This document shows, one piece after another, positions 45,196 through 56,953 of a stretch of DNA of 64,000 nucleotides (the stretch's first letter is position 1; each line of letters opens with the position of its first letter). Origin of the DNA: Codonopsis lanceolata (Eukaryota > Streptophyta > Magnoliopsida > Asterales > Campanulaceae); contig CM028377.1 of the NCBI GenBank assembly GCA_013146195.2, positions 170,045,824 to 170,109,823 of the forward strand, read 5' to 3'. The translations under genes were made by a program, and so were the position numbers. Below the pieces are notes generated by a model. It was not told the DNA's origin, did no database searches, and was given only the letters and a program-made list of their open reading frames with translations.

Positions 45196-45417
45196 TATTG
45201 GAGTAAAATAATTCACGTTTATTTTCTCCTTCCTTTTGTCGTGTCCTAGCTTTTAGGTCACGTGTTATTATTGTTTTTCTAGGTAATTTGTAGAAAGCTT
45301 GGTAATTGCCTTCTATAAAGACTCAAATATGACATGACCTAACTTGTAGGAATTAAAGGTTTATTTCTATAATTACCATTTCATAATCCTAACATTGTCT
45401 TGTTGAGTGTTTTACTT
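45196..45417 (+). repeat. Copia-1 second LTR, left part
   Basis: TATTGGAGTAAAATAATTCA matches the LTR start at 18605. Homology runs to TGTTTTACTT (45417), where the Mutator-like element begins; the remainder is at about 47128-47136 and 48700-49244. Confidence 0.7.
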
Positions 45418-47123
45418 AGGCAAAACACATATTTAGGCCACTGTACTTTTCCAAAAATTGCAATTAGACCACTGAGATGTCAAAATTTTCGGGATGGCCA
45501 TTGTACCAGACTTATCTTGCATGTTAACCTTTTTTTTGGATTAACGTTAAGTTTGGACGTTAACTTAGGTTAAATACCTATTTTGCCCTCAACTTCATCT
45601 TCTTCGAAAAAACCTAGATTAAAAAATCTTAGATTAAAGAAAATTCCTGTCATGAAGAACACAGATACACATACACACATATCTGATCCATCTTTATCAT
45701 CTCTTTCTCTTTCTCTTTCTCTCTCTCTCTCTCTCATACACACAAGCACAAACCCCAACCACAAATCTATCTCCCCCTTCTTAGTTTTTGTTTAAAATTT
45801 CAGATATGGGATTCAAAAAACTAAGTAGGATGAGATTTTGAAGTAGATGAACAAGCAAACTAATCAAGGGAATTCGAAAAAACTCTCTTCAAGGGAATTC
45901 AAAAAAACTAAGCAGGATGAGATTTTGAAGTAGATGAACAAGAAAACTAATCAAGAATTGAATTTTTATTTGTTACACACATAACCCCAATTCAAAATTT
46001 TCAACAGATGCTCAACAATTCATTCATATATAAAATTGGGTAGACTTGATAACATAGATTAGTATAAAAAAAATGCTTAACGAAATCCTACATTTTTCAA
46101 GAAATTCTCAAAATAAACTGGAAAGGAAATTGAAACAAACTTACTTGAAACAAGTGAGATGATGTGACTTTCAAGCCTTAGGTTCGGATTCATTTGTGGA
46201 GATTTTGTAAGAACAAGCATTACCAGCACTTAGCGCACGAAGTTGGTGTGAATTTCGCCGAGGCAGAAAGTGAATTGGCTGGGAAGACAAAGAGTTGAGT
46301 AGTTGACTGGAGAACACAACAAATGGATTGGAGGGCGTCCATAGAGAAGTTGACGGCTGGAGGGGGAGGACTCGGTTGAACGAAGGAGGCATGGGTAGAA
46401 ATTTGAAGTTTTGAGAGAGGGAGATGGAGATAGGCTTCACTTTTTTGTGAGGGAGATGGATCTAGAAGTGGGAGGGAAGAACGAACAATGGAAATCTGGA
46501 AAGTTAATTAGAGCTGGTGTTGCTTGACTGGATTTTGAGATGGCGGTGAAGGAGACGACGCTAGATGAGTCTGAAGATGAGGCGGGATGAGAAAAACGAA
46601 GTTTGGATGTGGTGAGATTTTGTGAGAGAGGGAGGCTGATTTGGGGATGAAATAGTGATGAAATCGGGAATCAATATGGTGAAATTTGCTAAAAAAAACA
46701 CAAGATCTGGAAATCAAAATGTCAAAAAAATCGGAGAAGATGATGATGAAAACGATGGGGGCAAAATAGGTATTTAACTCGAAGATAATGTCTGAAGGCA
46801 ATGTCCATCAAAAATAATGGTGTTAACCATTTGATTGTTATACATATATAGATAAGTCCGCACTATAAACCAATGTAAACCATTTCGAATAATTTTGCGC
46901 CAGCCTGGCAATTTTTGGCCCCCAACGGTTTAAATGGATATGTATGTTGAGTGGTGAATTTTCAGGTTTACCGATAAACCGTGGTTTATCTGGTTTAATA
47001 AGACCATGAGTATTTTCTACAAATGACCAAGTCATCTTTGACTTGGCCATAAATTGGGTTAACATGCAAGATAAGTTACACTAGCCATCTCGAAAATTTT
47101 AGTGGCCTAATTGCAATCCCCAA
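45418..47123. mobile_element. Mutator-like non-autonomous element, possible Pack-MULE
   Basis: Long inverted termini: TTGCAATTAG.CCACTGAGATG near 45457 and CTTATCTTGCATGTTAACC near 45510 recur inverted at about 47050-47115. Inner blocks TTAAATACCTATTTTGCCC (45572) and its complement (46762) also pair. The copia-1 LTR is interrupted exactly here and resumes with ACTTAAAAGACA. The flanks GTTTTACTT and ATATGACTT match at 6 of 9, a possible worn 9-bp TSD. The interior has host-like sequence (see 46171-46440) and a CT microsatellite (45696-45736). Confidence 0.6.
46171..46440 (-). pseudogene. Captured gene 5' fragment with transit-peptide-like N-terminus (tentative)
   Basis: An 89-codon frame begins MKPISISLSQNFKFLP and is rich in Ser, Pro, Asn and basic residues with almost no acidic ones until its end (NESEPKA). 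That is the composition of a plastid or mitochondrial targeting peptide. A possible splice donor (CAAGTAAGT) follows about 35 bp after the stop. It lies between the inverted ends of a Mutator-like element, the usual location of captured gene pieces. I do not recognise the parent gene. Confidence 0.35.
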
Positions 47124-47136
47124 ATATGACTTAAAA

Positions 47137-48699
47137 GACATGGAGGTAAGTAATGAAATAAGGTTAGAGGGGGTGAATAGCCTTTTAAAAACTTTAAGGG
47201 TTATTTTGAAAACCTTCAAAAGTTGTAGGGGAAAAGATAAGTTTTAAGCAGCTGATGTAAATCAACAAGTAGCATCTGTTGAACGTAAACAACTTGGGTA
47301 ACATCTACTGAATGTATAACAGTTTGGTTTGGTTTTCTTTTTATCACTAAAGTATATGGACTGAATTGAATAACAAAGTATAAGACAACTATATAAATAA
47401 TTCATGAATGTAACTGTTAAACACTTAAGTAGATAGAAATTGTTTAAGTGTATGAACAGTAAAAACAACAGGTAGCATAACACAGTATTTGGAGTGGTTC
47501 ATGGTATTAAAATTGCTACATCCATTACCAACTTGGTCAAACTTGGATTTTGAAGTGCACTAAATATATTGAAATTTTAAGTGATCACTAACGGATCTGT
47601 GCACAATAAAAACCAATATTTGAGGTGTATAATTGAGCAACAATCATACTCGTGCAACAATCAAGTATTCTTTTAAGATTTGAAAGAAGTAAGGAAGAAT
47701 GATTGTTTAAACAAGAACTAGACAAGAATAATATGTGAAATAATATCTAGTAAATGTTTAAGGACTGAAACACATCAAGGAAAGAATTGTTTGAAAGAAT
47801 AAGTTGAGTGTCCAGCCCTGGGTTGAAACAGATCAAAGAGAAAATATCATTTGAGTGATGAATGATAGCTTCAAATTCTGTGAGAACTGGAACATTTCAA
47901 AAAGATTTACTTGAAGGGATATGAGAAAAGTTTCGGTCCAGTTCTTCACTCCTTCAATCCTTGCATCAGCGTTTTCAAATAGAAGTTTTGAGTTTGAAGC
48001 CGTTGGAAAGCAATGTAGAATTTTGAATCTCATCAAAAAAAATAATGGTCAGATCTTTTCAAATGAATGCACCGAGTTCTTTGAAGAGGTTGAGAAACGG
48101 AAGATATCATCTGGTATAAAGAATATACATTCATAAATAGAGTGGTTAGATATCTTCTTGCATAAAATCAGGAGAGTAGATATCTCTAGCATGATATATT
48201 AAAGAGGGTGGTTGGCTAGTTGATATATTAAATTGTAAAATGATAACAAAAAGTCTTCTATTGAACAGTATGAGAAAAATGTAAGTTTACTTTATAAAAT
48301 AAAGAAATAAGGAAAGAGAAAACTTCCTTTAAGTGACACGTGTAAAATTGGTTTTGTATTCAAGGCTTATGTCACTTTTTCCATTTTTACTTAAAGTAAA
48401 AGTCCTGACATCAGTTGATACTGTAACCATCAACAGCTTGCCACAGCTACAGTATCTTCAGTTCCTACAGTAATTTCAGCTGCTACAATGATATCAGCTT
48501 CCTACTTCCAGCTTTCAGCTTCCAGTTTTTAAACAGTCCAAATAAAGTTGCCTTCAAGTGTATAGCACATAGTCTACTAACAAATAAGTTTATAGGCAAT
48601 CTATTAAGACTCAAGTAATTGGTACAAGTGAATCCTAATATAAAAGGGAAGATGAACAAAATGGTTTTAAATAATTAATCATGTTAATATTCCCAACAG
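47137..48699. mobile_element. Second LTR of the TGAATAGCC type, left end worn
   Basis: Shares GTTAGAGGGGGTGAATAGCC (47163) with the solo LTR at 15959-17814 and ends AATATTCCCAACA (48699), after which the copia-1 LTR resumes. The left end lacks a clear TGTTGG and no TSD could be fixed. About 48410-48535 has reiterated CAGCT-centred pieces (TACAGTATCTTCAG, CAGCTGCTACAATG). It has no internal genes, so it is a solo or truncated LTR. Confidence 0.55.
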
Positions 48700-49256
48700 G
48701 AGTGAATGGCCTTCGACATCTTCACCGAAGTAGAGAATTTTCAAAGAGAGTTTTGCACAAGCGCTGTAACGAAGTCAATGAGCCAGTGAATGATGCATCA
48801 TCACGAGCCTCATTAGTTGTGTTGTTCACTGCTTTAGTCTACACTCTTTGTATCTTTTCATAAACTGTGTTTTCAAAGGTGTGTAGTATAGAATAGATAC
48901 ATTTTCTCTAATAGGAGTTTTCGTAATGATTTCAACTTTCTAAACGGTTTTTTTTAATTTTCATATTGTAAGTTCTTACAATCTTTTAATATAGTGGAAG
49001 TTTCGCCTTGAAGCATCGTCTACAAGTGTTTTACTTGTAGATATAAATTAGAGTTTGGTGTCATTCTGTTTGACTAGTTTATTTACTGTTTTAATGTGTT
49101 CCACTTCTACATGTCTCGATGATAAATGAGATGATACATCATTAGATGTATCATATATTGGATGTATCATTGGATGCATCATTAGTGACTGTGATTGTGT
49201 CGGTTTAGTAAAGTTTCTGAATCCTAACTACAAATAGCATCTCAATTGGTATCAAA
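48700..49256 (+). repeat. Copia-1 second LTR, right part, followed by a primer-site relic
   Basis: Co-linear with 19040-19178 and then with 37306-37641, ending TAGCATCTCA (49244) and, two bases on, TGGTATCAAAA. A primer site after the second LTR means internal sequence once continued to the right, so the copia-1 copies were in tandem. The segment at 48700-48863 has a coding-like DIFTxxENF piece similar to a copia RNase H C-terminus, but it lies within the LTR alignment. Confidence 0.6.
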
Positions 49257-49493
49257 AAGACCATGGTGTATTTGGCTTTGTAATTTATTGTGTTTTATAA
49301 ATAGAGTTTTTTCTTGGAACTTTATAATAATTGATGTAAGGATAAAAAATAAATAATGAACATGAAAAAAAGTCACTAAACCAGGTATTAACAAGAAGCA
49401 TATCTATTCTTACTGATCAACACAGTTTGTAGACATTATATTAGAGGTATGACATTACGAGTTTAAACATGTATTAGTATTACAAGCATTAAT
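49257..49493. other. Short spacer between copia-1 and copia-2
   Basis: AT-rich, no recognisable feature; ends in TTAAT, the left TSD of copia-2. Confidence 0.5.
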
Positions 49494-50329
49494 TGTTGGA
49501 ACAATAGTAGCTAGGATTCACCAAACTGTCAATGCAGTTTCCAATGTAGCTTGTGTAGAAGCTACAATGGAAGATACAATGGTTAGAAAAAAATAAAACA
49601 ATGGAAGACTTTTGTTTTTAAAACAGAAAATACGCACAAACAGGTACCAAACAATCTACAAGCCTATGCTTGTAGATCTAGCCTCATGGCCAAAAAGATT
49701 TTACTAAAAAAGATGAACTGTTTTACAAAAAGAATGTGAAATCACAAAATAAATACTCTCACAAGACAACAAGTTTTGGAGAGCAAAAGCCCACAGAAAT
49801 ACAGGTACAGAAAACGTGGGGAAAAAATAAGCTTCCTAGAACAGCTAGGAAGACAAACAGTTCCAACAGTTTTCAATGTAGCTTCTGATGTAGCTGCATA
49901 GGAAGCTTCATTCAAATTCTGCACCAAACTGGAACAATGATCAGCTTCTGAAACTCTGAGTTTTCTTGCTCTGAATATTATGCTCTCCCTCTCTGTTCGT
50001 ATATCCAGTCGCTGCCCAAGCCCTCTATTTATATTGTGAAGGAGACCTACACATAAATAAGGAAACAAACTCCAATATGGAAAATGATTAGAATTAGAAA
50101 TCAAATCAACTTCCTTATTTACTAGATTCTCTTACCATATTGACAAGGACTTTAAGGCACGACATTAGGAATGATTTTTGCATAGATTTTGTTTCCAAAA
50201 TAACTCATAGGATTTAAGACCAAGAAACCAAAAATCTTTAGGAATATTTTATTTCCCAAAATTCCTAAACTTAATGACCAAGAAAGGAGAAACAAAAATA
50301 AAATAGGCCAAGCCTATTTTACCCTTACA
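49494..50329 (-). repeat. Copia-2 3' LTR
   Basis: Plus-strand TGTTGGAACAATAG... to ...TTTACCCTTACA, 836 bp. Closely matches 59260-60029 except for a block of about 62 bp (around 50195-50262) absent there. TATA-like TATTTATATTGTG at about 50029 lies on the reading side. It holds two copies of the element's palindromic motif (49541-49570 and 49873-49911). Confidence 0.9.
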
Positions 50330-50341
50330 ATCTCCTCCTTT
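50330..50341 (-). promoter_or_regulatory. Copia-2 polypurine tract
   Basis: Minus strand AAAGGAGGAGAT ends directly at the 3' LTR (which starts TGTAAGGG on that strand), the expected plus-strand primer. Confidence 0.85.
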
Positions 50342-50639
50342 GTTGAGCCTTTCTGGTCAAATAATATGACAAGTATTGCCACATATTCAACATAGACAAA
50401 ATCCTTCAAATCCTGCATATGTTAGTAAAGAACCCCCCCCCCTGAATTTAGCAAACAGATGAAGTTATAAACTAAAAATGCACTAGACTGCTAAGTACAT
50501 ACTATCCCAAATCAGTTATGCAAAAATCCCACAGACAAAAACAAAAACTTATTACAGACCAAAGTGTATCCAAGGAGCAGACAGAGTTTTCAGATTACAA
50601 CCAAGAAATAGTAACAGAAACAGAAGCATAAGTTCAGAC

Positions 50640-52660
50640 ATCAGTCTCTTCTTGAGCAGCTTCTTCTTCAGGTTCAACATCAAAAATGGGAACAGGAACA
50701 TGTGCAACACTTGGATTATGTTCTCCCCTTATTTGTCCAGAATGTATGCTCAGCCAGCCAGAATATTGAGCCTCCAAGTTCTGAAGGAGTGCTATTTGGG
50801 ACCTAACTTGAACAAGCTAGCCCTGGATGAAGGACAAAGATATAGGAGCAGTTGGTCCAAAAGAAATTAGGGCAGGAGCTGATGAAGGACCAAATGTAGC
50901 TACATTGCCCATCAGACTAAGAGGCAAATGCAGGGGCATCAGATGTAGGCATGGCAGATGAAGTCCCCGAAATAGAGGGGTGGGGATAGACCAAAGGTAG
51001 GTTTACCACCCTATCTCCCTTCAATAATTTGACAGAGATGGGGATGGGGTCAAGGATGGGGGTGAGTCTAGCACCTACAGTGGGAGCAAATCCTTGGGCC
51101 ACCAGAACTTTGTAGATAAGGGAAGGGAAAATGAGAGCCCTTTTGTCCCCTTCTGACTCTGCAAGGGAGATAATCTTCCTAAAAGCAAAATCTCCAAAAT
51201 CAAAAGGCATACCATTGCCTATCTGAAACAAAATCCTAGCATGCTCTTCTGTTACATCATTAGAATTGGTGGTAGGAGCCCAATTAGCACAACACATCTT
51301 GTGCATGATAGCATACAGTGAGGTGAGTTTGGAAGTGCTGATATTGCCACCTTTTCCTGGCCATTTTGAGACTAACCCTCCTGTCAGCTCTTGGGAACAC
51401 ACATTTAAATCAGATACTAATCTAACAATCCCAATAACATGAGACCCAAAAAGCCTATTGATTATGGAGGGAGAGAAGTCAAACTATTTGTTCCTAACAA
51501 ACACCTTTTCAAACCTATGATCACAAGCAAAAGAAATGCTCTTCTCAAGATTGGCATAGAATTCAAAAATAATATTCCTAAGGTAAGGAGAGGTAGAAGA
51601 CAGTGTGGCTAAGAGACCTCTATCAGAGAAAAAATGAACAAGATTCTGTGTAATCAAGTCATCCTTAGGAATGACTCTCTCATCAACAATCTTCCTAGAG
51701 GTGTTGTATCTTAAGGAAGCAGCAGAGGTTATAAACTGGGCAGCAAAAAGGAGTACCTAAAGCAGCTCCAGAGGATGCAGGAGTGAATGTAGCTTCCCTG
51801 GTTGCTACATTGGGAGCTACATTGGTCATAATAGCTCTTATTCTTGTGAATCTTATGGGGACCTATTCACTCTCTCACTATCTTCAGGAGAGACGTCTTT
51901 GGTTGCAAAATCATGATCAGAACTGTCATCAAACTCAGAGGAGCTTGAGGACTTGGCAGGGCTTGAAGATGGAGATGGAGAGTTCTTTGGAGAAGCATGC
52001 TTTAGTTGCACCAGATAATCAGCCAAGGTTCGTTGCTCATCGGAGAAGCTCATGTCAGATAAATTCACTCCAGGCTCAACAGAATGACCAGCAGTAGAAG
52101 CCACATTATAAGGAGGAGAGTCATGTTGGAAGACCACTTTTGGGGAAGGAATGGGGTAGTCATCATCTACTGTGGCTATGGGAGACTGACCACGTTCAAT
52201 GTTTTGAGCAGGACTACGGGGTTCAGCCACAAATTGCATTGCAGTGGCAAAAGCAACGAAATCTTCATCGTCACTGTCAGTGGCAATTTGAACATCTTAT
52301 TTTAACTGTCCAGGGGTAACCTTGAGCTTCTTTGCCTGTTCAACCTCAGCAGCACTCGGATTTTCAAAATTACTTGGAATCCCCCTCAATCTCTTGGACT
52401 TTCGAGTGCTAGGGTTTCCAATTTGGGGAAAACCAGATAAGTCACCGGGGTTTTCTACGTCAATGGCATTCCCTTTTTTCCCCAGGTAATATGACGGTGA
52501 GAGGTTCTGGAAGGGGTTTAGCAAGAACAATGGCTGAGCCTGGATTAATTGGAATGGAGGTTGGAAACGATGTAGCTTCAGCAGAAGTAGCACTGGACGC
52601 TACATTAACAGGAGAATTCTGCTTCTGGGAGTCTATAGAGGTAGAAGGAGATGAAGCCAT
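50640..52660 (-). pseudogene. Copia-2 env-like ORF (Sirevirus ORF downstream of pol), broken
   Basis: Starts MASSPSTSIDSQKQN at 52660 and runs in changing frames to EEEAAQEETDV and a stop near 50640. Pieces: 52660-52460; 52593-52297 (with a basic RKSKRLRG patch); 52239-51853 (acidic, Ser-rich, SSSSSEFDDSSDHDF); 51402-50917. The last contains KLTSLYAIMHKMCCANW and GNGMPFDFGDFAFRKII, resembling the plant domain of unknown function often annotated as putative plant transposon protein and found in env-like genes of Sirevirus and Athila elements. No clear signal peptide or transmembrane helix is seen. Function is unknown. At least three frame breaks or stops. Confidence 0.6.
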
Positions 52661-52699
52661 GGATAATTTTAGGAAGGATTCAGAGAGAGGATGAAGATA

Positions 52700-53954
52700 G
52701 AGATTGAGAGTGCAGCAGGTTCCTTCAGCACTTTTGAGAGTCGGTTAAGCAAATAAGAGTGATAACTTGCCTACTACCTGGAAGAGTACTTAAAACACCC
52801 TCATAAACACATTAGCCGTTGGTAACAACAAATAAGGAATATGAGGGGACGTTTGTGAAATCCTCAAACCAATTTTTGATTTTTGAAAACAAACTAAGGT
52901 TGACCAAATCATGTACAAGTGTAATAAATCTGATTTTGACATGAGAAAACTGTGGAAAGCTATGTGTGCGTGATAACAACTAATTTCTTAATCACATTCT
53001 TGAATTTTTGAATTTCAAAATCACCAAGGATTCTTAACAAACACACCAAAGAGTTAACCAAAAGTGTACCAACCCAAGCATGCAATAGCACTATATCCAT
53101 TATCAAGAACTTTTAGAGCATCACACAAATTAGACAACCACATAAAATATTCAACATGAAATACTTAGGAAATTATTTTGCAGATTTTGAGATAAGGGCA
53201 AAAATTCAATAGGCTGATATTGACAGAATAGAACATGTCCTAAAATTGATGCCTACCAGATGATAAGAATGAATCAGACAGACTATACCAAATGCAGTCA
53301 CACACATGTGAATAGTGTCTAGATCATCTGAATATAGTTCCCAATGTAGCTGCATTGGGAGATGCATTCGCTAAAATTGTGATTTTATGTATAATTTCTC
53401 AATTTTTCTTTATACTAACCATGCTCATCTCCCACAAATTCCATAGGTATTTTATTTCCCTAGGAGAATAGCTCTACTTTATTTCAAGCATATTCACAAC
53501 ATCCCATTTGGAACCTTTCACACTATTTACCAAGGGAAGCCACTTAACTTTTGATCAACCCATGAAATCCAAGGATTCATAGTCCCAAAAGAAAGTTGCC
53601 ACAAACCTTGTTCACAGGTAGCTCTTTTTCGTTAGGTATCTTTCACACTTTTTCTTTTAAGGGAATTCAATTTTCTCAAGATCACCCCATGAGAACATAA
53701 GTTCCATAGTACCAAGATAAATTGCCAAATCCCTAGATTTCAAAAGGTAGCTCTTTCCTTTGTGGGCTTAAAACTTTCATAAAGCAAACAATTTTTGGAG
53801 AGAGCAGAGAATCAGTACAAGGAAATCACAATAGATTTTGAATGTAATCCCAGGCAACAACATGCATAAAACATAAGAGATGAAACTAGTGTGCCCTCCT
53901 AAATACTCAATGCATGATGCCTATATTATTATTTTTTTAAAAGTAAGTGAAGGG
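52700..53954 (-). other. Copia-2 spacer between RNase H and env-like gene, with ~128-bp degenerate repeats
   Basis: No long frame. Around 53440-53520, 53578-53655 and 53706-53780, three diverged units of about 128 bp share ATAG..CCAA...AAATTGCC and GGTAGCTCTTTCC. One copy of the palindromic motif is at 53341-53370. Confidence 0.55.
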
Positions 53955-54602
53955 TCACATGGCACACGTACCAAGAGATTTCCTAAGATTGATAAATCTC
54001 TCAAAATCTAGACTCTTAGTAAAAATATCAGTCAGTTGTTTTTCAGTCCCTAGATGTTCAATACAAATAATACCTTGTTCAACCAAGTCTCTAATAAAAT
54101 GGTGTCTTATATCAATGTGCTTAGTTCTAGAGTGTTGAACATGATTTTTTGCTGTGCTTATAGCACTAGTGTTGTCACAATACATGATTAACACTTCACT
54201 GTGTAGGCCATAATCCTTGATCATTTGGTTAATCCATAAAAGTTGTGTACACCCACTACCAGCAGCAATGTATTCAGATTCAGCTGTGGAGAGGGCAACA
54301 CAGTTTTGCTTTTTACTAAACCAAGAGATCAAGTTGTTACCCAAAAAAAAGCATCTACCAGAAGTACTTCTAATGTCATCAACACTACCTGCCCAATCAG
54401 CATCACTAAAACCAACAAGGTTGGTATCAGTGTGTTTTGTGTACCAAAAACCCATAGTACAAGTCTCACCAACATACCTAATTATTCTTTTGACAGCTTT
54501 CAAATGGGAGACTTTAGGGTTTGCTTGGTATCTAGCACACAAACACACACTATACATGATGTCTGGTCGAGTGGCAGTCAAATATAGCAGACTTCCTATC
54601 AT
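53955..54602 (-). pseudogene. Copia-2 RT C-terminus and RNase H (intact frame in a dead element)
   Basis: 215 uninterrupted codons from MIGSLLYLTATRPDIMYSV, the end of the RT domain, through RNase H. Catalytic residues are visible: Asp in GFSDADWAG, Glu in STAESEY and Asp in MYCDNTSA. The C-terminus KHIDIRHHFIRDLVEQG, then QLTDIFTKSLDFERF, is standard for copia RNase H, and the frame ends LRKSLGTCAM. It degrades RNA of RNA:DNA hybrids during reverse transcription. The frame is whole, but it was part of a longer polyprotein whose upstream part is frameshifted. Confidence 0.85.
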
Positions 54603-55143
54603 GCTTCTATATAAAGTACGGTCAACACTTTCAGATTTCTTATCCTTTCAAAGTTTATTGGATGTACCCATAGGGGTTTTCTTTTTCTTTCCATCCTCAA
54701 GACTGAATTTCTTCACCAAGTTAAGAGCATACTTGACTTGAGAGATGATCATCCCTTCATGCAATTATTTTATCTGAATCCCTGGGAAAAATGTTAATTC
54801 ACCTACCATGCTCATCCCAAAGGTAGATGTTATGCAATGCACAAATTCTTTTTCCAAGGACTTAGAAGTGGACTCAAACACAATGTCATCAACATTAAAT
54901 TTGTGCAATCAAAATCTATTTGTCTTTTCTTTGAATAAAAAGTGTTTTGTCCACTTTTCCCCTTTTAAAACCACTTTTCAAAAGATGGTCTGTAAGTCTC
55001 CCATACCAAGCTCTAGGAGCTTGCTTGAGTCCATACAAGGCCTTCTTTAATTTAAAAACATGATTAGGTTTATGGGGGTCCTCAAATCCCTTTGGTTGTT
55101 CAACAAAAACTTCTTCCTCTAGAATGCCATTTAAAAAAAGCAC
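54603..55143 (-). pseudogene. Copia-2 reverse transcriptase, central part, broken
   Basis: 55143-54916 reads EEEVFVEQPKGFEDP and KLKKALYGLKQAPRAWY, the central RT blocks. The catalytic box is encoded at 54885-54896 as NVDD, in the surrounding FNVDDIVFES, where copia elements have YVDD; the Tyr is replaced by Asn. Stops near 54914, 54775 and 54650 and frame changes interrupt it. This continues 55100-56953 after a one-base frameshift. Confidence 0.85.
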
Positions 55144-56953
55144 TCTTCACATCCATTTGTTGAAGAATCATGTCAAGAAAGTATGCAATGGCAAGAAGAA
55201 GACGTATGGACTCAATGCGGACAACATGAGCAAAGGTTTCATCAAAATCCACCCCCTCAACCTGTGTGTTCTCTTGATCCACAAGTCTAGCTTTATTTCT
55301 TATTATCTCTCCCATTTCATTTGATTTGTTTTTGAAAATCCACTTAGTTCCAATAACATTCACAGAAGTGGGTCTAGGTACAAGAACCCAAACATCATTT
55401 TTAGCAAATTGATCAAGCTCATCTTGCATGGCATTGATCCAACACTCATCTTTTAGGGCTTCATGCACATTCTTAGGTTCAATGGTAGACACAAAGCATG
55501 AAGTATGAATCTTTTCACACTCAAGAGAAGACAGACAAGCCAATTTCCTATAGTCTATCTTACTTTTTCTCCTTGTTGACATTCCATCATGTACATTACC
55601 TATGACTTGTGAAGTGGGATGCACTTTCTGAATTCGGCTTGGAATGCCATGGCTGCGATCAGTCAAATTGAACTGAATTTCTGGCTGTTCAGGATCTGTT
55701 TCTGTATCTGGCAGGTTTATGACAAATGTAGCTTCCGATGTAGCTTCTGATGCAGCTGCATCCGGAGCTACATTCAGAGCTACATCCTGAGTCTCATTCG
55801 CTGAATTTTCAGAACTTGCAGGTGCTGGATCTTCTGGTGCAGGTATACTGTTTGCAGGTACAGGTTCTGAAGATTGAGTTGGTGGTCCTTGATCTCCAAA
55901 GACTAGTAAACTTGTTACATCATCCTCAACTGTTTTGTGGCCAAGATCCGTTAGATCATCAAACACAATATTCATAGACTCCATAATAGTTTTTTTCCTA
56001 AGATTAAAGACTCTATAAGCACGACTATTGGTGGAGTAACCCATGAAAACACACTTGTCACTCTTTGAGTCAAATTTTGAAAGGTGATCTCTATCATTGA
56101 AAAGATAGCACACACATCCAAACACATGAAAATATTTTAATGTAGGTTTCTTTCCTAGTAAAATTTCATAGGGTGTCATGGTGCTACCTGGTCTCAAGAA
56201 GACCCTATTTCCTATATGACAAGCAGTGTTTAAGGCTTCTGCCCAAAATCTTTTAGCCAAATTCTTGGAGCTTAACATGACTCTAGCCATTTCTTGAAGT
56301 GTCATATTCTTTCTTTCTGCCACTCCATTTTCTTGTGGAGCTTTAGGAGCTGAGAATTCATGGGTTATACCATTTGAGGCATAATAGCTAGAAAAGGAGG
56401 AATTTTCATATTTCGTGCCATGATTTGATCTAATTCTAGTAAGCTTTAGATCATACAAGTTCATAACACGGGTGTACCATATTTTAAACGCCTTAAAAGT
56501 TTCAGATTTCTCTCTCAAGAAAACAACCCATGTATATCTAGAGAAATCGTCAACACAGACAAAGGTGTACTTTTTCTTTCCTAGACTCTCTACTTCAATA
56601 GGACCCATGAAATCTGTATGAATCATCTCAAGGCATCTAGATATGGAACACTGAGATATGGGAAGGTGAGAAGCCTTGATTTGTTTACCTTTTTGACATG
56701 GACCACATACCTTTGTGAAGTTCTTATCCAGACTAGGCAATCTTTTCATTGCATCATGCTTTACAAGCTCATGATGTTTACTAAAACTTATGTGCCCTAG
56801 TTTTTGATGCCATAGATCTGTGATATCAATACTTACATTGTGACAGGTTTGAGCATTATTGAACATATAGCAATTGTCAGATGATCTAGTACTTGTCAAA
56901 AGACACTTGTTAGATTGATCAAAAACTTCACAAGAGTTTTTATCAAACCTCAC
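55100..56953 (-). pseudogene. Copia-2 integrase and N-terminal RT
   Basis: 617 open codons. Order: GAG-pre-integrase zinc region (LWHQKLGHISF...CGPCQKGK, residues about 47-95); integrase core with the first Asp in HTDFMGP and the Glu in APQENGVAERKN; the second Asp is Asn (RSNHGT, codon at 56423-56425), which should abolish integration. Then the C-terminal part (FHVFGCVCYLFNDRDH, KCVFMGYSTNS), a Pro/Ala-rich linker with NVAPDAAASEATSEATF (residues about 395-411), and RT start (CFVSTIEPKNVHEALKDE, WIFKNKSNE, MDVKSAF). The frame fails just after MDVKSAF at about 55137, where a run has seven T on the minus strand and one extra base shifts it. Confidence 0.92.

Noticed and set aside
48681..48863. 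Copia RNase H C-terminus (DIFTxxENF) as a gene fragment
   Set aside because: The same sequence at 19046-19195 and here aligns as part of the LTR that ends at the primer site, so the resemblance may be coincidental or ancestral; I did not list it as coding.
54217..54741. 174-codon plus-strand frame
   Set aside because: Antisense shadow of the copia-2 RNase H frame.
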